Positions 49,642-58,515 of a stretch of 64,000 bases of DNA are shown here, piece after piece (position 1 is the first letter of the stretch; each line of letters starts with the position of its first letter). The translations under genes were made by a program, and so were the position numbers. The stretch is taken from NCBI RefSeq assembly GCF_001421715.1, contig NZ_LMKP01000012.1, forward strand, positions 290,501 to 354,500, read 5' to 3'. The notes beneath the pieces were generated by a model, which was given only the letters and a program-made list of their open reading frames with translations, did no database searches and was not told where the DNA came from. Source of the stretch: Sphingomonas sp. Leaf22 (lineage in GTDB: Bacteria > Pseudomonadota > Alphaproteobacteria > Sphingomonadales > Sphingomonadaceae).

Positions 49642-51411
49642 TTAAGCCTCCGCCATTTCCGCCAGCGCCAGCCAACGCTCCTCCGCCGCATCCTTTTCCG
49701 CCCGCGCCTTGTCGATCTGCGCGTTCAGCGCCGCGAACCGCTTCGGGTCCTTGGTGTACAGCGCCGGATCAGCCAGCAGCGCTTCGTCGCGTTCGATCGC
49801 CGCTTCCAGTTCCTCGATCCGCTTGGGCAGGATGTCGAGGTCGCGCTGGTCCTTGTAGCTCATCTTGGACGATTTCGGCTTGGCCGGCGCGGCCTCGACC
49901 GGCTTCGCCTTGGCCTTCGCCGCGCTCCGTTCGCGGCGCTTGGCGACCCAGTCGGCATAGCCGCCCGGCACGACATCGACATGCCCGCTGCCGTCCATGC
50001 CCAGCGTCACCGTCACCGTCCGGTCGAGAAAGTCGCGGTCGTGGCTGACGATCAGCACGGTCCCGGCATAGTCGCCGATCACCTCCTGCAACAGATCGAG
50101 CGTTTCGAGGTCGAGATCGTTGGTCGGTTCGTCGAGCACCAGCAGGTTCGACGGCCGCGCGAATTCGCGCGCCAGCAGCAGCCGCGACCGCTCGCCACCC
50201 GACAGCGTGCCGATCCGCGCCTCGGCAATCGACGGATCGAACAGGAATTCTTTCAGATAGCCATGGACGTGCTTCTTGGACCCATTGACCTCGATCCAGT
50301 CGCCACCATCGGCCAGCACGTCGCGGACACGTTTTTCCGGAGCCATGAGCTTGCGCTGCTGATCGATCACGATCCCCTCCAGCGTCTGTGCCCGCATGAT
50401 CTTGCCCGAATCGGGGTCGAGGTCGCCGGTCAACAGCCGCAGCAACGTGGTCTTGCCCGCACCGTTGCCGCCGACGATGCCGATCCGGTCGCCGCGCCGG
50501 ACGCGGAGCGAAAAGTCCTTCAGCACCGTGCGGTCGCCGAACGCCTTGGTCACATGCTCGGCGTCGATCACCACCTTGGTCTTGGTATCGTCAGCCTCGA
50601 CCTGCAGCTTGGCGGTGCCCTGCGGCCCCTGCATCGCCGCGCGCTGCGCCCGCAATTCATGCAGCTTTTCGAGGCGACCCATGTTGCGCTTGCGCCGCGC
50701 GGTGACGCCGCGGTGGAGCCAATGCTCCTCGATCTTCAGCTTGGCGTCGAGCCGCTGCGCCGCGCGTTCCTCTTCGGCGGCGGCCTGTTCCATCCACGCT
50801 TCGAACCCGCCGAACCCGATCTCCGCCCGGCGGATGCCGCCGCGATCGAGCCACAGCGTCGACTTGGTCAGCCGCGTCAGGAAGGTCCGGTCGTGGCTGA
50901 TCACGATGAACGCGCCGTTGAAACGGTTCAGCCATTCCTCCAGCCATTCGATCGCCGACAGGTCGAGATGGTTGGTCGGTTCGTCGAGCAGCAGCACATC
51001 CGGGTTCTCGGCCAGCGCGCGCGCGATCGCCGCCCGCCGCCGCTCGCCGCCCGATGCGGTCGCCGCCTCGCGGTTCAGGTCGATACCGAGCTGGTCGGCG
51101 ATCGCGTCGACCTCATGCTCGGCCGGCGCACGCGGTCCGCGCAGCGCGAAATCGCGCAGCGTCGCATAGCCGTCGACCTGCGGGTCCTGTTCCAGCAGCA
51201 CGACATGCGTACCCGGCACGATCGTCCGCCGGCCCTCATCGGCATCGACCGCACCGGCGATCAGCTTCAGCAGCGTCGTCTTGCCGGCCCCGTTGCGCCC
51301 GATTAGCGCCAGCCGGTCCCGGGTGCCGACATGGATGTCGAGGCCGCGAAACAGCCAGCCATTGCCCTGGATCAATCCAAGGCCCTCATAGGACAATATC
51401 GGTGCAGCCAT
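49642..51411 (-). CDS. ABC-F family ATPase (Uup-like)
   Basis: The 589-residue protein has two ABC cassettes without membrane domains. Walker A sequences are GRNGAGKTTLLKLI and GGNGAGKTTLLRLL, the signatures LSGGERSRL-like in each half, and the PtIM-type linker in between. A Lys/Ala-rich linker and a C-terminal coiled coil (about residues 525-589) match Uup rather than EttA. ABC-F proteins act on ribosomes or, for Uup, on DNA branch structures. It is convergent with the DUF815 gene. Confidence 0.9.
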   Translation of the reverse strand: MAAPILSYEGLGLIQGNGWLFRGLDIHVGTRDRLALIGRNGAGKTTLLKLIAGAVDADEGRRTIVPGTHVVLLEQDPQVDGYATLRDFALRGPRAPAEHEVDAIADQLGIDLNREAATASGGERRRAAIARALAENPDVLLLDEPTNHLDLSAIEWLEEWLNRFNGAFIVISHDRTFLTRLTKSTLWLDRGGIRRAEIGFGGFEAWMEQAAAEEERAAQRLDAKLKIEEHWLHRGVTARRKRNMGRLEKLHELRAQRAAMQGPQGTAKLQVEADDTKTKVVIDAEHVTKAFGDRTVLKDFSLRVRRGDRIGIVGGNGAGKTTLLRLLTGDLDPDSGKIMRAQTLEGIVIDQQRKLMAPEKRVRDVLADGGDWIEVNGSKKHVHGYLKEFLFDPSIAEARIGTLSGGERSRLLLAREFARPSNLLVLDEPTNDLDLETLDLLQEVIGDYAGTVLIVSHDRDFLDRTVTVTLGMDGSGHVDVVPGGYADWVAKRRERSAAKAKAKPVEAAPAKPKSSKMSYKDQRDLDILPKRIEELEAAIERDEALLADPALYTKDPKRFAALNAQIDKARAEKDAAEERWLALAEMAEA

Positions 51412-51497
51412 GTGTGGCAGGTAAGCCGCAGTTGCGAACGAAGCAAGTTACGCCAGCCTGTCTGCCCTATTCACGGGCTGTTCAAGGCGTTGCCCCT

Positions 51498-51812
51498 ATG
51501 CCACGCCCCATGGTGATGGTCGTTCGGTTCCTTGCCCTGGGATTGCTGGCGGTGTCGGGTGTCGCGCAGGCGACGGCCGACCAGCGGCTGCGCGATCACC
51601 GCGCGGCGCAGGCTGCCCGCGAAGAGGGGCGCATCCTGCCGATGCGCGAGATCGAACGCCGGGTCGTGCCGCAGATGCGCGGCGCGCAATATCTCGGTTT
51701 CGACTATGATCCGGCGACCGGCATTTACACGCTCAAATTCCTGCGCGATGGCGCGGTGATCTGGGTCGATGTCGATGCCCGTACCGGTCAGATCACCGGC
51801 CGTAGTCGTTAA
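51498..51812 (+). CDS. PepSY domain protein
   Basis: The 104-residue precursor has a hydrophobic signal segment (VVRFLALGLLAVSGVAQA) and a small PepSY domain (LPMREIERRVVPQMRGAQYL, ending VDVDARTGQITGRS). PepSY proteins of this type are periplasmic inhibitors or sensors. Position 24 bases before a response regulator and histidine kinase is the common PepSY-RR-HK arrangement, so it probably modulates the kinase. Start candidates are 51498, 51510 and 51516; the first has a weak AAGG. Confidence 0.85.
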   Translation: MPRPMVMVVRFLALGLLAVSGVAQATADQRLRDHRAAQAAREEGRILPMREIERRVVPQMRGAQYLGFDYDPATGIYTLKFLRDGAVIWVDVDARTGQITGRSR

Positions 51813-51835
51813 ATCAAAAAAGGGGAGAGAAGCCG

Positions 51836-52525
51836 ATGCGCGTCCTGATCGTCGAGGACGAACCCAATCTCGGCCGCCAGCTGCGTAGCACGCTGGAGGG
51901 TGCGGGCTATGCCGTCGACCTCGCCACCGATGGCGAGGAGGGACATTTCCTCGGGTCGACCGAGACATATGACGCGATCATCCTCGACCTTGGCCTGCCC
52001 GAGATCGACGGGCTGACCGTGCTCGATCGCTGGCGCAAGGAAGGCCGCAGCGCGCCGGTGCTGGTGCTGACCGCGCGCGACAGCTGGTCGGACAAGGTCG
52101 CCGGGCTGGACGCGGGGGCCGACGATTATGTCGCCAAGCCGTTCCAGACCGAGGAACTGATCGCCCGGCTGCGCGCGCTGATCCGGCGCGCGTCGGGCAA
52201 TGCATCGGCCGAACTGACCGCGGGCGACATCCGTCTCGACACCCGGTCGGGCAAGGTCACGCGCGCCGGCGAACCGGTGAAGCTGACCGCGCAGGAATAC
52301 AAGCTGCTCAGCTACCTGCTCCATCACAAGGGCAAGGTGGTCAGCCGCACCGAATTGATCGAGCATATCTACGATCAGGATTTCGATCGCGATTCGAACA
52401 CGATCGAAGTGTTCGTGACGCGTATTCGAAAGAAGCTGGGGGCCGACGTCATCACGACGATCCGCGGGCTCGGCTACAGCCTCGACGAACCGGGCGCGCC
52501 GAAGCCGGCGGGCGCGGAGGACTAA
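51836..52525 (+). CDS. OmpR/PhoB-type response regulator
   Basis: The 229-residue regulator has a receiver domain with Asp51 in IILDLGLPEIDG and a C-terminal winged-helix DNA-binding domain with TAQEYKLLSYLLHH and FVTRIRKKLG. The combination is standard for the OmpR/PhoP group, with highest resemblance to PhoP/QseB-like regulators. AGGGGAGAG lies before the start. It is followed by its kinase after 12 bases. Confidence 0.95.
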   Translation: MRVLIVEDEPNLGRQLRSTLEGAGYAVDLATDGEEGHFLGSTETYDAIILDLGLPEIDGLTVLDRWRKEGRSAPVLVLTARDSWSDKVAGLDAGADDYVAKPFQTEELIARLRALIRRASGNASAELTAGDIRLDTRSGKVTRAGEPVKLTAQEYKLLSYLLHHKGKVVSRTELIEHIYDQDFDRDSNTIEVFVTRIRKKLGADVITTIRGLGYSLDEPGAPKPAGAED

Positions 52526-52536
52526 AGGCACACGCG

Positions 52537-53922
52537 ATGGCGACCGGTGCCGACCCTGCCCCCCGCGCGCCGGCACCGCGTCCCTATGTCCGGGTGACGG
52601 GGTCGCTGTCGCGGCGGATGATCGTCGTCGCGGCGCTGTGGATCATGCTGCTGCTCGCCGGCGGCGGCTTCGCGCTCGACCGGGTGCTGGTATCGGCGGT
52701 GACCAGCAACACCGACGATGGTCTGGAATATCTGCTCAATTCGCTGATCGTGTCGGCGGAGATCGACACCAGCGGAGAGGTGACGTTCAACCGGCAATTG
52801 TCCGATCAGCGTTTCCTCGAACCCTATTCTGGGCTGTATTGGCAGGTGAGCGGACCGGGGCACGAGACGTGGCCGTCGCGCTCGCTATGGGATCGCAAGC
52901 TGCCGGTCGACCGCAGCCACCGCTATACCGATATCCGGGTGTACGACGCCAAACCGTTCCCGGAACAGGAACTGCGGATCGTCGAGCGTGACCTGACGCT
53001 ACCCGGATCGCCGACCGTCTGGCGGTTTCAGGTCGCCGAGTCGCGCGACGTGCTGAACGACCTGATCGCCGCGCTGCGCAAGACGCTGGTGCGGTCGTTC
53101 GCGTTGCTGGGGCTGGGGCTGATCGTCATGGCGGCGCTCCAGACCTGGTATGGTCTGCTCCCCCTGCGATCGGTGCGCGACGCGATCGCGCGGCTGCGTG
53201 CGGGACAATCAGCACGGGTCGAGGGTTCGATGCCCGCCGAGGTCGCGCCGCTGGTCGAGGAACTGAACGCGCTGGTCGAACATAACGACCGGCAGGCGGA
53301 GGAAGCGCGGCGACACGCCGGCAACCTCGCCCATGCGCTGAAAACGCCGCTGACCGTCATCATGAACGCTGCGGCCGCCGGGCAGGACGATCTGGCCGAC
53401 ACCGTCATCCGCGAGGCGCGGACGATGCGGCGACAGGTCGATCATCACCTCGCCCGTGCCCGCGCGGTCGGGCGGCGCGGATCGGCGCATAGCCGCGCGG
53501 AAGTATGGACGTCGGTCGAGGCGGTCGAGCGTGCCGTCGCCCGGCTCTATCCCAATGTCCGCATCGATATCGACGGGCAGAAGGATCTGGTCGCGCGGAT
53601 CGAGCGGCAGGATCTCGACGAGATCCTCGGCAATCTGGTCGAGAACGCCGCCAAATATGGCGGGGGCAGCGTGTTCATGACGGTGCGCGCCGATGCCGGC
53701 TTCGTCGAGCTTCTGGTCGAGGACGACGGGCGCGGCATCCCGGAAGCGGACCGGCTGCGCATCTTCGATCGCGGCGTCCGGCTTGATTCGGGCAAACCGG
53801 GCACCGGCCTCGGCCTCGCCATCGTCCGCGACGTGGCCGAGATCTACGAGGGCACCGCTTCCCTCGAAGAGAGCGAGGATCTGGGCGGGCTGCTGGTCAG
53901 GTTGCGGCTGCCCGCGGCCTGA
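52537..53922 (+). CDS. Sensor histidine kinase of the PepSY-RR-HK operon
   Basis: The 461-residue protein has a short cytosolic N-terminus, two membrane segments (about residues 28-48 and 185-210) flanking a periplasmic sensor domain, a HAMP linker and the kinase core. The phospho-acceptor is His266 in [12 protein letters not shown], with [18 protein letters not shown] and TGLGLAIV boxes. The last 79 bases overlap the convergent LLM gene on the other strand. The stimulus is unknown; envelope stress or cations are typical for PhoQ-like members. Confidence 0.93.
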   Translation: MATGADPAPRAPAPRPYVRVTGSLSRRMIVVAALWIMLLLAGGGFALDRVLVSAVTSNTDDGLEYLLNSLIVSAEIDTSGEVTFNRQLSDQRFLEPYSGLYWQVSGPGHETWPSRSLWDRKLPVDRSHRYTDIRVYDAKPFPEQELRIVERDLTLPGSPTVWRFQVAESRDVLNDLIAALRKTLVRSFALLGLGLIVMAALQTWYGLLPLRSVRDAIARLRAGQSARVEGSMPAEVAPLVEELNALVEHNDRQAEEARRHAGNLAHALKTPLTVIMNAAAAGQDDLADTVIREARTMRRQVDHHLARARAVGRRGSAHSRAEVWTSVEAVERAVARLYPNVRIDIDGQKDLVARIERQDLDEILGNLVENAAKYGGGSVFMTVRADAGFVELLVEDDGRGIPEADRLRIFDRGVRLDSGKPGTGLGLAIVRDVAEIYEGTASLEESEDLGGLLVRLRLPAA

Positions 53923-54905
53923 AGGGCGCGCATCGCTTCTGCCGCGATCGTCACGCTGCGCCTGCGCGCCGCCGGTTCGAACATCGCGCCGGTGATGACG
54001 ACCTCATCGACCTGCGTCCGATCGAGGAACCTGGCCAGCCCGGCACGCACCGTTTCCGGCCCACCGATCGCCGAGCATTCGAGCACATGGTCGAGGATCG
54101 CATTGCCCTGCGCGCCGATCCGCTCGCGATAGCCGGCGACGGGCGGCGGCAGTTCGATCGGCTGGCCGGTACGGATCGCCACGAACATCTGTTCGGTCGA
54201 ACTGGCGAGCAACCGCGCCTCGTCGTCAGTATCGGCCGCCAGCACGTTAAACGCCGCCGCGGCATAGGGCTTGTCGAGCACTGCCGACGGCCGGAAGTTG
54301 CGGCGATAGGCGTCGAGTGCCTGATCGAGTGCGGCCGGTGCGAAGTGCGAGGCAAAGGCATAGGGCAGGCCGAGCATCGCCGCGAGTTGTGCCCCGAACA
54401 GCGACGAGCCCAGTATCCAAAGGTAGACCTTCGCCCCGGCACCCGGCACCGCGCGGATACCGCCCCGGGCGTCATCGGCGAAATAGCGCTGCAACTCGAC
54501 CACGTCCTGCGGAAAGGCGTTGGGATCGCTGTCGAGCGTCCGGCGCAGCGCCCGTGCGACGATCTGGTCCGATCCCGGTGCGCGGCCGAGGCCAAGGTCA
54601 ATCCGCCCCGGATGGAGCGCATCCAGCGTGCCGAACTGCTCGGCGATGGTCAGCGGCGCGTGATTGGGCAGCATGATCCCGCCCGCACCGACGCGGATCG
54701 CCTTCGTCGCGGCGGCGATATGGCCGATCACCACCGCCGTCGCCGCGCTGGCAATGCCGGGCATGCCGTGATGTTCGGCCACCCAATAGCGGTGATAGCC
54801 TTCCGCCTCGGCATGGGCGGCAAGGGCGGCGGCAGCGGCCAGCGCTTCGCCGGGGGTGCCGCCCTGACGGACGGGGACAAGGTCGAGCATCGAATAGCGG
54901 GTCAT
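53844..54905 (-). CDS. LLM-class flavin-dependent oxidoreductase (luciferase-like)
   Basis: The 353-residue TIM-barrel protein has the luciferase-like signatures [15 protein letters not shown] and [16 protein letters not shown], and the [14 protein letters not shown] flavin/sulfate loop. It resembles the MsnO8/YhbW-type subgroup. Such monooxygenases need reduced flavin from a separate reductase. The last roughly 20 residues ([16 protein letters not shown]) are low complexity and encoded antisense to the kinase C-terminus, so the stop may have drifted downstream. Confidence 0.9.
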   Translation of the reverse strand: MTRYSMLDLVPVRQGGTPGEALAAAAALAAHAEAEGYHRYWVAEHHGMPGIASAATAVVIGHIAAATKAIRVGAGGIMLPNHAPLTIAEQFGTLDALHPGRIDLGLGRAPGSDQIVARALRRTLDSDPNAFPQDVVELQRYFADDARGGIRAVPGAGAKVYLWILGSSLFGAQLAAMLGLPYAFASHFAPAALDQALDAYRRNFRPSAVLDKPYAAAAFNVLAADTDDEARLLASSTEQMFVAIRTGQPIELPPPVAGYRERIGAQGNAILDHVLECSAIGGPETVRAGLARFLDRTQVDEVVITGAMFEPAARRRSVTIAAEAMRALQAAGSRNLTSSPPRSSLSSREAVPS

Positions 54906-54963
54906 GGGAGATAAATGGGCACTCGGTTGCGGATTGCTACCGAAGCGTTGCTTGGGGCGTGCG

Positions 54964-55186
54964 GGGAAGAAATTGGTTCGCGCGAAGGCGCGAAGGACGC
55001 CGAGGAGTTACGCTCTGGTTCGGCCAATCGCGATTGCGAGACTTTTCGTCTTAAGCATCCATGGAATGAGGCCGCTGGAGCGGGAATGATCGCGCTGCGC
55101 GCAACCCCTTTGCGCCCTTAGCGCCCTTTGCGCCTTTGCGCGCATAACCCCTTCTCTTCGTACCTCCGCGCCTTCGCGTGAACAAT
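54964..55186. repeat. Dispersed repeat family B, copy 3
   Basis: Left part near 54964-55005 contains AATTGGTTCGCGCGAAGGCG; right part 55100-55186 contains several GCGCC(T/C)TTGCGC units and ends CGCCTTCGCGTGAACAATC. The central GAGGCCGCTGGAGCGGGA matches the core of copy 1. Copy 3 is the most degenerate. It fills nearly all of 54906-55189 and abuts the phzF stop. Confidence 0.75.
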
Positions 55187-55189
55187 CAA

Positions 55190-55972
55190 TCAGAGCAACA
55201 GTTCGCCCTGCATCACCGTAACGCACTGCCCGCCCAGCACCGCACGTTCGCCGCGAAGCGTACAGGTCAGATGCCCGCCGCGCGGACTCGCCTGATACGC
55301 CGTGAAGCGGTCGCGACCCAATTGTTCGGCCCAGAAGGGCGCGAGCGCGGCATGCGCCGATCCGGTAACGGGGTCTTCGTCGACGCCCCAGGCGGGCACG
55401 AATACCCGGCTGACGATATCGGCGACGTCGCCCGGCGCGGTGACGATCGCCATCACTTCGCAGGCCGCCAGCGCGGCCATGTCGGGCGCGCAGGTCCGAA
55501 CGGCGGCGGCATCGGCCAGCAGGATGATGCTGGTCTGCTGCGCGCCGGAGACGCTGGCGAACACCTCCCCCTCGCACCGCAGCGCCGCCAGCAACGCCGC
55601 ATCGGGCGCTGGCGCGACGCGGGTCACCGGCAGGTCGAGCGTATAGCCATCGCCATCGCGCCCGACGGTCAGCACCCCGGCCTTGCGCGTGGCGAAGCGG
55701 ACGGTATCCCGGTCGCCCAGCACGACATGGCCGCTTGCCAGCGTCGCATGACCGCACATCGCGATCTCGACGGTCGGAGTGAACCAGCGAAGCTCGTAAT
55801 CCGCCTCACCGCTTGTCGGCACCGCGAACGCCGTTTCCGACAGGTTATGCTCCAGCGCGATCGACTGAAGCAGTGCGTCGTCGGGCCATGCGTCGAGCAG
55901 CATCACCGCTGCCGGATTGCCCGCGAACGGCCGATCGGTGAAGGCGTCGACGACGGTGAACGGCATTGCCAT
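55190..55972 (-). CDS. PhzF family phenazine-biosynthesis-like isomerase
   Basis: The 260-residue protein has the PhzF N-terminal signature VVDAFTDRPFAGNPAAV and NLSETAFAV with the catalytic Glu, plus GHATLASGHV and the second-half DPVTGSAHAALAPFW. The family isomerises or epimerises small substrates; only some are linked to phenazines. Two mirror-image domains of about 130 residues are visible. It is co-translated with the CDF gene, which ends at the same base where it starts. Confidence 0.9.
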   Translation of the reverse strand: MAMPFTVVDAFTDRPFAGNPAAVMLLDAWPDDALLQSIALEHNLSETAFAVPTSGEADYELRWFTPTVEIAMCGHATLASGHVVLGDRDTVRFATRKAGVLTVGRDGDGYTLDLPVTRVAPAPDAALLAALRCEGEVFASVSGAQQTSIILLADAAAVRTCAPDMAALAACEVMAIVTAPGDVADIVSRVFVPAWGVDEDPVTGSAHAALAPFWAEQLGRDRFTAYQASPRGGHLTCTLRGERAVLGGQCVTVMQGELLL

Positions 55973-56928
55973 CAGTAACTTCCCACGCGCTTGCCGAACC
56001 AGTGCGGGGTCACATCGGCCTCGACCAGCGGATTGTCGGTGTCGACATGGCCTTCGGGATCGAGATGGATCAGCACCTCCACCTTGGGGAAGGCGCTGCG
56101 CAGCGCGCGTTCGACGCCCTCGACCACGTCATGCGCGTCGGCGACGGTCATGTCGCGCGCGACCTCCATATGGAACTGCGCGAAATCGTGGCTGCCCGAA
56201 CGGCGCGTGCGGAAGTCGTGAATGCCGCGCAAGCCATCCTGCCGGGCGGCGACGTCGAGGAACGCCCGACGCTCGTCCTCCGGCCATTCCTTGTCCATCA
56301 ACTGGTCGATCGCCTGACTCGACGCCTGAAACGCGCCCCAGCCAAGCCAGAGCGCGATCAGGATCCCCATCACCGGGTCGGCACCGCGGATGTGGAAGAC
56401 CTGATCGAGCACCATCGCGACGATCACCGCGAGGTTGAGCAGCAAGTCGCTCTGATAATGGACATTGTCGGCACGGATCGCGACCGATCCGGTGCGGTCG
56501 ATGATCGATTTCTGATAGGCAAGCAATGCGAAGGTCGCGACCATCGCGATCACCGACACGCCGATGCCGAATTCGACGTCCTGCGTCTCCCCCGGCGCAC
56601 CGAAGGCGGCAATGGCGCGCCAGGCAATGCCGGCGGCCGACGCGGTGATGAGCATGACCTGAAACAACGCCGCCAGCGCCTCCGCCTTGCCATGGCCGAA
56701 GCGGTGGTCATGATCGGCCGGCGTTGCCGCCAGGCGTACGCCGTACAGCGTGACGAGGCTGGCGAGTAGATCGAGCGCGGTGTCGGCAAGGCTGCCGAGC
56801 ATCGCCACCGATCCGGTATGCCACGCGGCAAAGCCCTTCAGCCCCAGCAGGAACAGCGCCATCGTCACCGACGCGATGGCGGCGCGGGTGGCGAGCGGGA
56901 TCACCCGCTTGCGTTCGGTCTCCGTCAT
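55972..56928 (-). CDS. Cation diffusion facilitator family transporter
   Basis: The 318-residue protein has six membrane segments and a cytosolic C-terminal domain. The first metal site is in SLADTALDLLASL and HDHRFGHGKAEA, the second in NVHYQSDLLLNLAV. These match FieF-type CDF exporters for Zn2+, Fe2+ or Cd2+ driven by proton exchange. The ATG at 56928 overlaps the pdxH stop by ATGA. The order pdxH-CDF-phzF forms a single tight operon. Confidence 0.92.
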   Translation of the reverse strand: MTETERKRVIPLATRAAIASVTMALFLLGLKGFAAWHTGSVAMLGSLADTALDLLASLVTLYGVRLAATPADHDHRFGHGKAEALAALFQVMLITASAAGIAWRAIAAFGAPGETQDVEFGIGVSVIAMVATFALLAYQKSIIDRTGSVAIRADNVHYQSDLLLNLAVIVAMVLDQVFHIRGADPVMGILIALWLGWGAFQASSQAIDQLMDKEWPEDERRAFLDVAARQDGLRGIHDFRTRRSGSHDFAQFHMEVARDMTVADAHDVVEGVERALRSAFPKVEVLIHLDPEGHVDTDNPLVEADVTPHWFGKRVGSY

Positions 56929-57500
56929 GGGAACAACAGTCCTTCGCTCCAGCCGCCATCGACCGCCGTAAAGACGCGACGTTCGTGGAGCCGGTGGGCG
57001 CGGTCCTGCCAGAACTCGATCGATACCGGCGTCACGCGGTAGCCGCCCCAGAAGGGCGGGCGGGGCACGGCCTGCCCCTCGAACCGATCCGCCATTTCGG
57101 CAAAGCGCGCTTCGAACGTTTCCCGGTCGGCGAGCGGCCGCGACTGGTCCGATGCCCATGCCCCCAGCTGCGAATCGCGACCGCGCGATGCGAAATATCC
57201 ATCCGATTCGGCGTCGGTCGCCAGCGTCACCGGCCCCTCGATCCGGATCTGCCGCCGCAACGATTTCCAATGGAACAGCAGCGCGGCGTGGGGATTGGCG
57301 GCCAGGTCGGCGGCCTTGCGCCCCTCGCGATTGGTGTAGAACATGAAGCCGTCGGGGCCGTGCCCTTTCAACAGCACCATCCGCACCGACGGACGTCCGG
57401 CGGCATCGGCGGTGGCGAGCGCCATCGCATTGGGATCGTTCGGCTCGCTGGTTTTGGCTTCGGCGAACCATTGATCGAACAGGGAGAAGGGATCGGTCAT
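56925..57500 (-). CDS. pdxH: Pyridoxamine 5'-phosphate oxidase
   Basis: The 191-residue enzyme shows the PdxH signatures RPSVRMVLLKGHGPDGFMFY, KSLRRQIRIEGPV and the C-terminal FWGGYRVTPVSIEFWQDR. FMN-binding residues are in RMVLLK and SxxK-like contexts. The start at 57500 is used; a longer MWRD start at 57512 exists. It makes pyridoxal phosphate from PNP or PMP and uses FMN, supplied by RibF. Confidence 0.95.
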   Translation of the reverse strand: MTDPFSLFDQWFAEAKTSEPNDPNAMALATADAAGRPSVRMVLLKGHGPDGFMFYTNREGRKAADLAANPHAALLFHWKSLRRQIRIEGPVTLATDAESDGYFASRGRDSQLGAWASDQSRPLADRETFEARFAEMADRFEGQAVPRPPFWGGYRVTPVSIEFWQDRAHRLHERRVFTAVDGGWSEGLLFP

Positions 57501-57614
57501 GTCCCGCCACATACGCAATTCCGGCGGCGATTTCACCCCGCGCGGACCGGTGGTGCGGAACGAGTCATTCCCCTGTGAATTGAATCGGTTGGGTAACAAT
57601 CCGGGAACTCCGAC

Positions 57615-58514
57615 ATGGCGGCACGTGCATATTGGCAGGGGCAGATCCGCCTCGCTCTCGTATCGATCCCGGTCGAAATCTATGCCGCGACGAAATCGGG
57701 GGCGAGCATCAGCTTTCGCCAGATCCACGAACCCAGTGGCAAGCCGATCCATTACGAAAAATCGGTCACGGGCATCGGCCCGGTCGATCCGGACGAAATC
57801 ATGAAGGGGTACCAGATCGAGAAGGGCGAATATGTCCTGCTCGATCAGGAGGAGATCGATGCGGTCAAGCTGGAGTCGAAGAAAACGCTGGAGCTGACCC
57901 AGTTCGTCGACGCGCACGAGATCGACGTTATCTATTACGAAAAACCCTATTTCGTTGTGCCCGCCGACGACCTGGCCGAAGAGGCGTTCATCGTCCTGCG
58001 TGAAGCGTTGAAGCGCACGAAGAAGGTCGGGCTGGGCCAATTGGCGCTGCGGGGACGCGAATATGTCGTCAGCCTGAAACCCTGCGGGCGCGGGCTGGTG
58101 CTCGAAACGCTGCGCTATGCCGACGAGGTCAACCGCGCGCAGGGCTATTTTCGCGACATTCCCGATGCCAAGCCCGACGACGATCTGCTTGACCTTGCCG
58201 AGACGCTGATAGCAAAGAAGACCGCGAAGTTCGATCCGCAGGAGTTTCACGACCGCTATGTCGATGCGCTGAAGGATCTGGTCGAACGCAAGGTGAAGGC
58301 GAAAGGCCGCAAGATCGTCGACACCACCGAGGAGGAACGGCCGAGCGGCGGCAATGTCGTCGACCTGATGGCCGCGCTCAAGAAGTCGCTCGAAAAGGGA
58401 GGCGCGGCGAAGACCGGTGACGACAAGCCTGCGCCCAAGAAACGCGCCGCTCCGAAGGCCAAGCCGGCTGCCAAGACGACCGCGCGCAAGCCGGCGGCCG
58501 CCAAGCGCGCCTGA
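57615..58514 (+). CDS. ku: Ku protein (non-homologous end joining)
   Basis: The 299-residue protein is a bacterial Ku. It begins ARAYWQGQIRLALVSIPVEI and contains the beta-barrel ring core with YVLLDQEEIDAVKLESKKT and YYEKPYFVVP. The C-terminus from about residue 255 is Lys/Ala/Pro-rich and resembles the basic tail that tunes DNA threading and LigD binding in many bacterial Ku. It binds DNA ends as a homodimer and recruits LigD, encoded one base downstream. Confidence 0.96.
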   Translation: MAARAYWQGQIRLALVSIPVEIYAATKSGASISFRQIHEPSGKPIHYEKSVTGIGPVDPDEIMKGYQIEKGEYVLLDQEEIDAVKLESKKTLELTQFVDAHEIDVIYYEKPYFVVPADDLAEEAFIVLREALKRTKKVGLGQLALRGREYVVSLKPCGRGLVLETLRYADEVNRAQGYFRDIPDAKPDDDLLDLAETLIAKKTAKFDPQEFHDRYVDALKDLVERKVKAKGRKIVDTTEEERPSGGNVVDLMAALKKSLEKGGAAKTGDDKPAPKKRAAPKAKPAAKTTARKPAAAKRA

Positions 58515-58515
58515 C

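Noticed and set aside
54904-55121. Short plus-strand frames before phzF
   Set aside because: They lie inside dispersed repeat copy 3 and read as repeat-derived Arg/Ala sequence.
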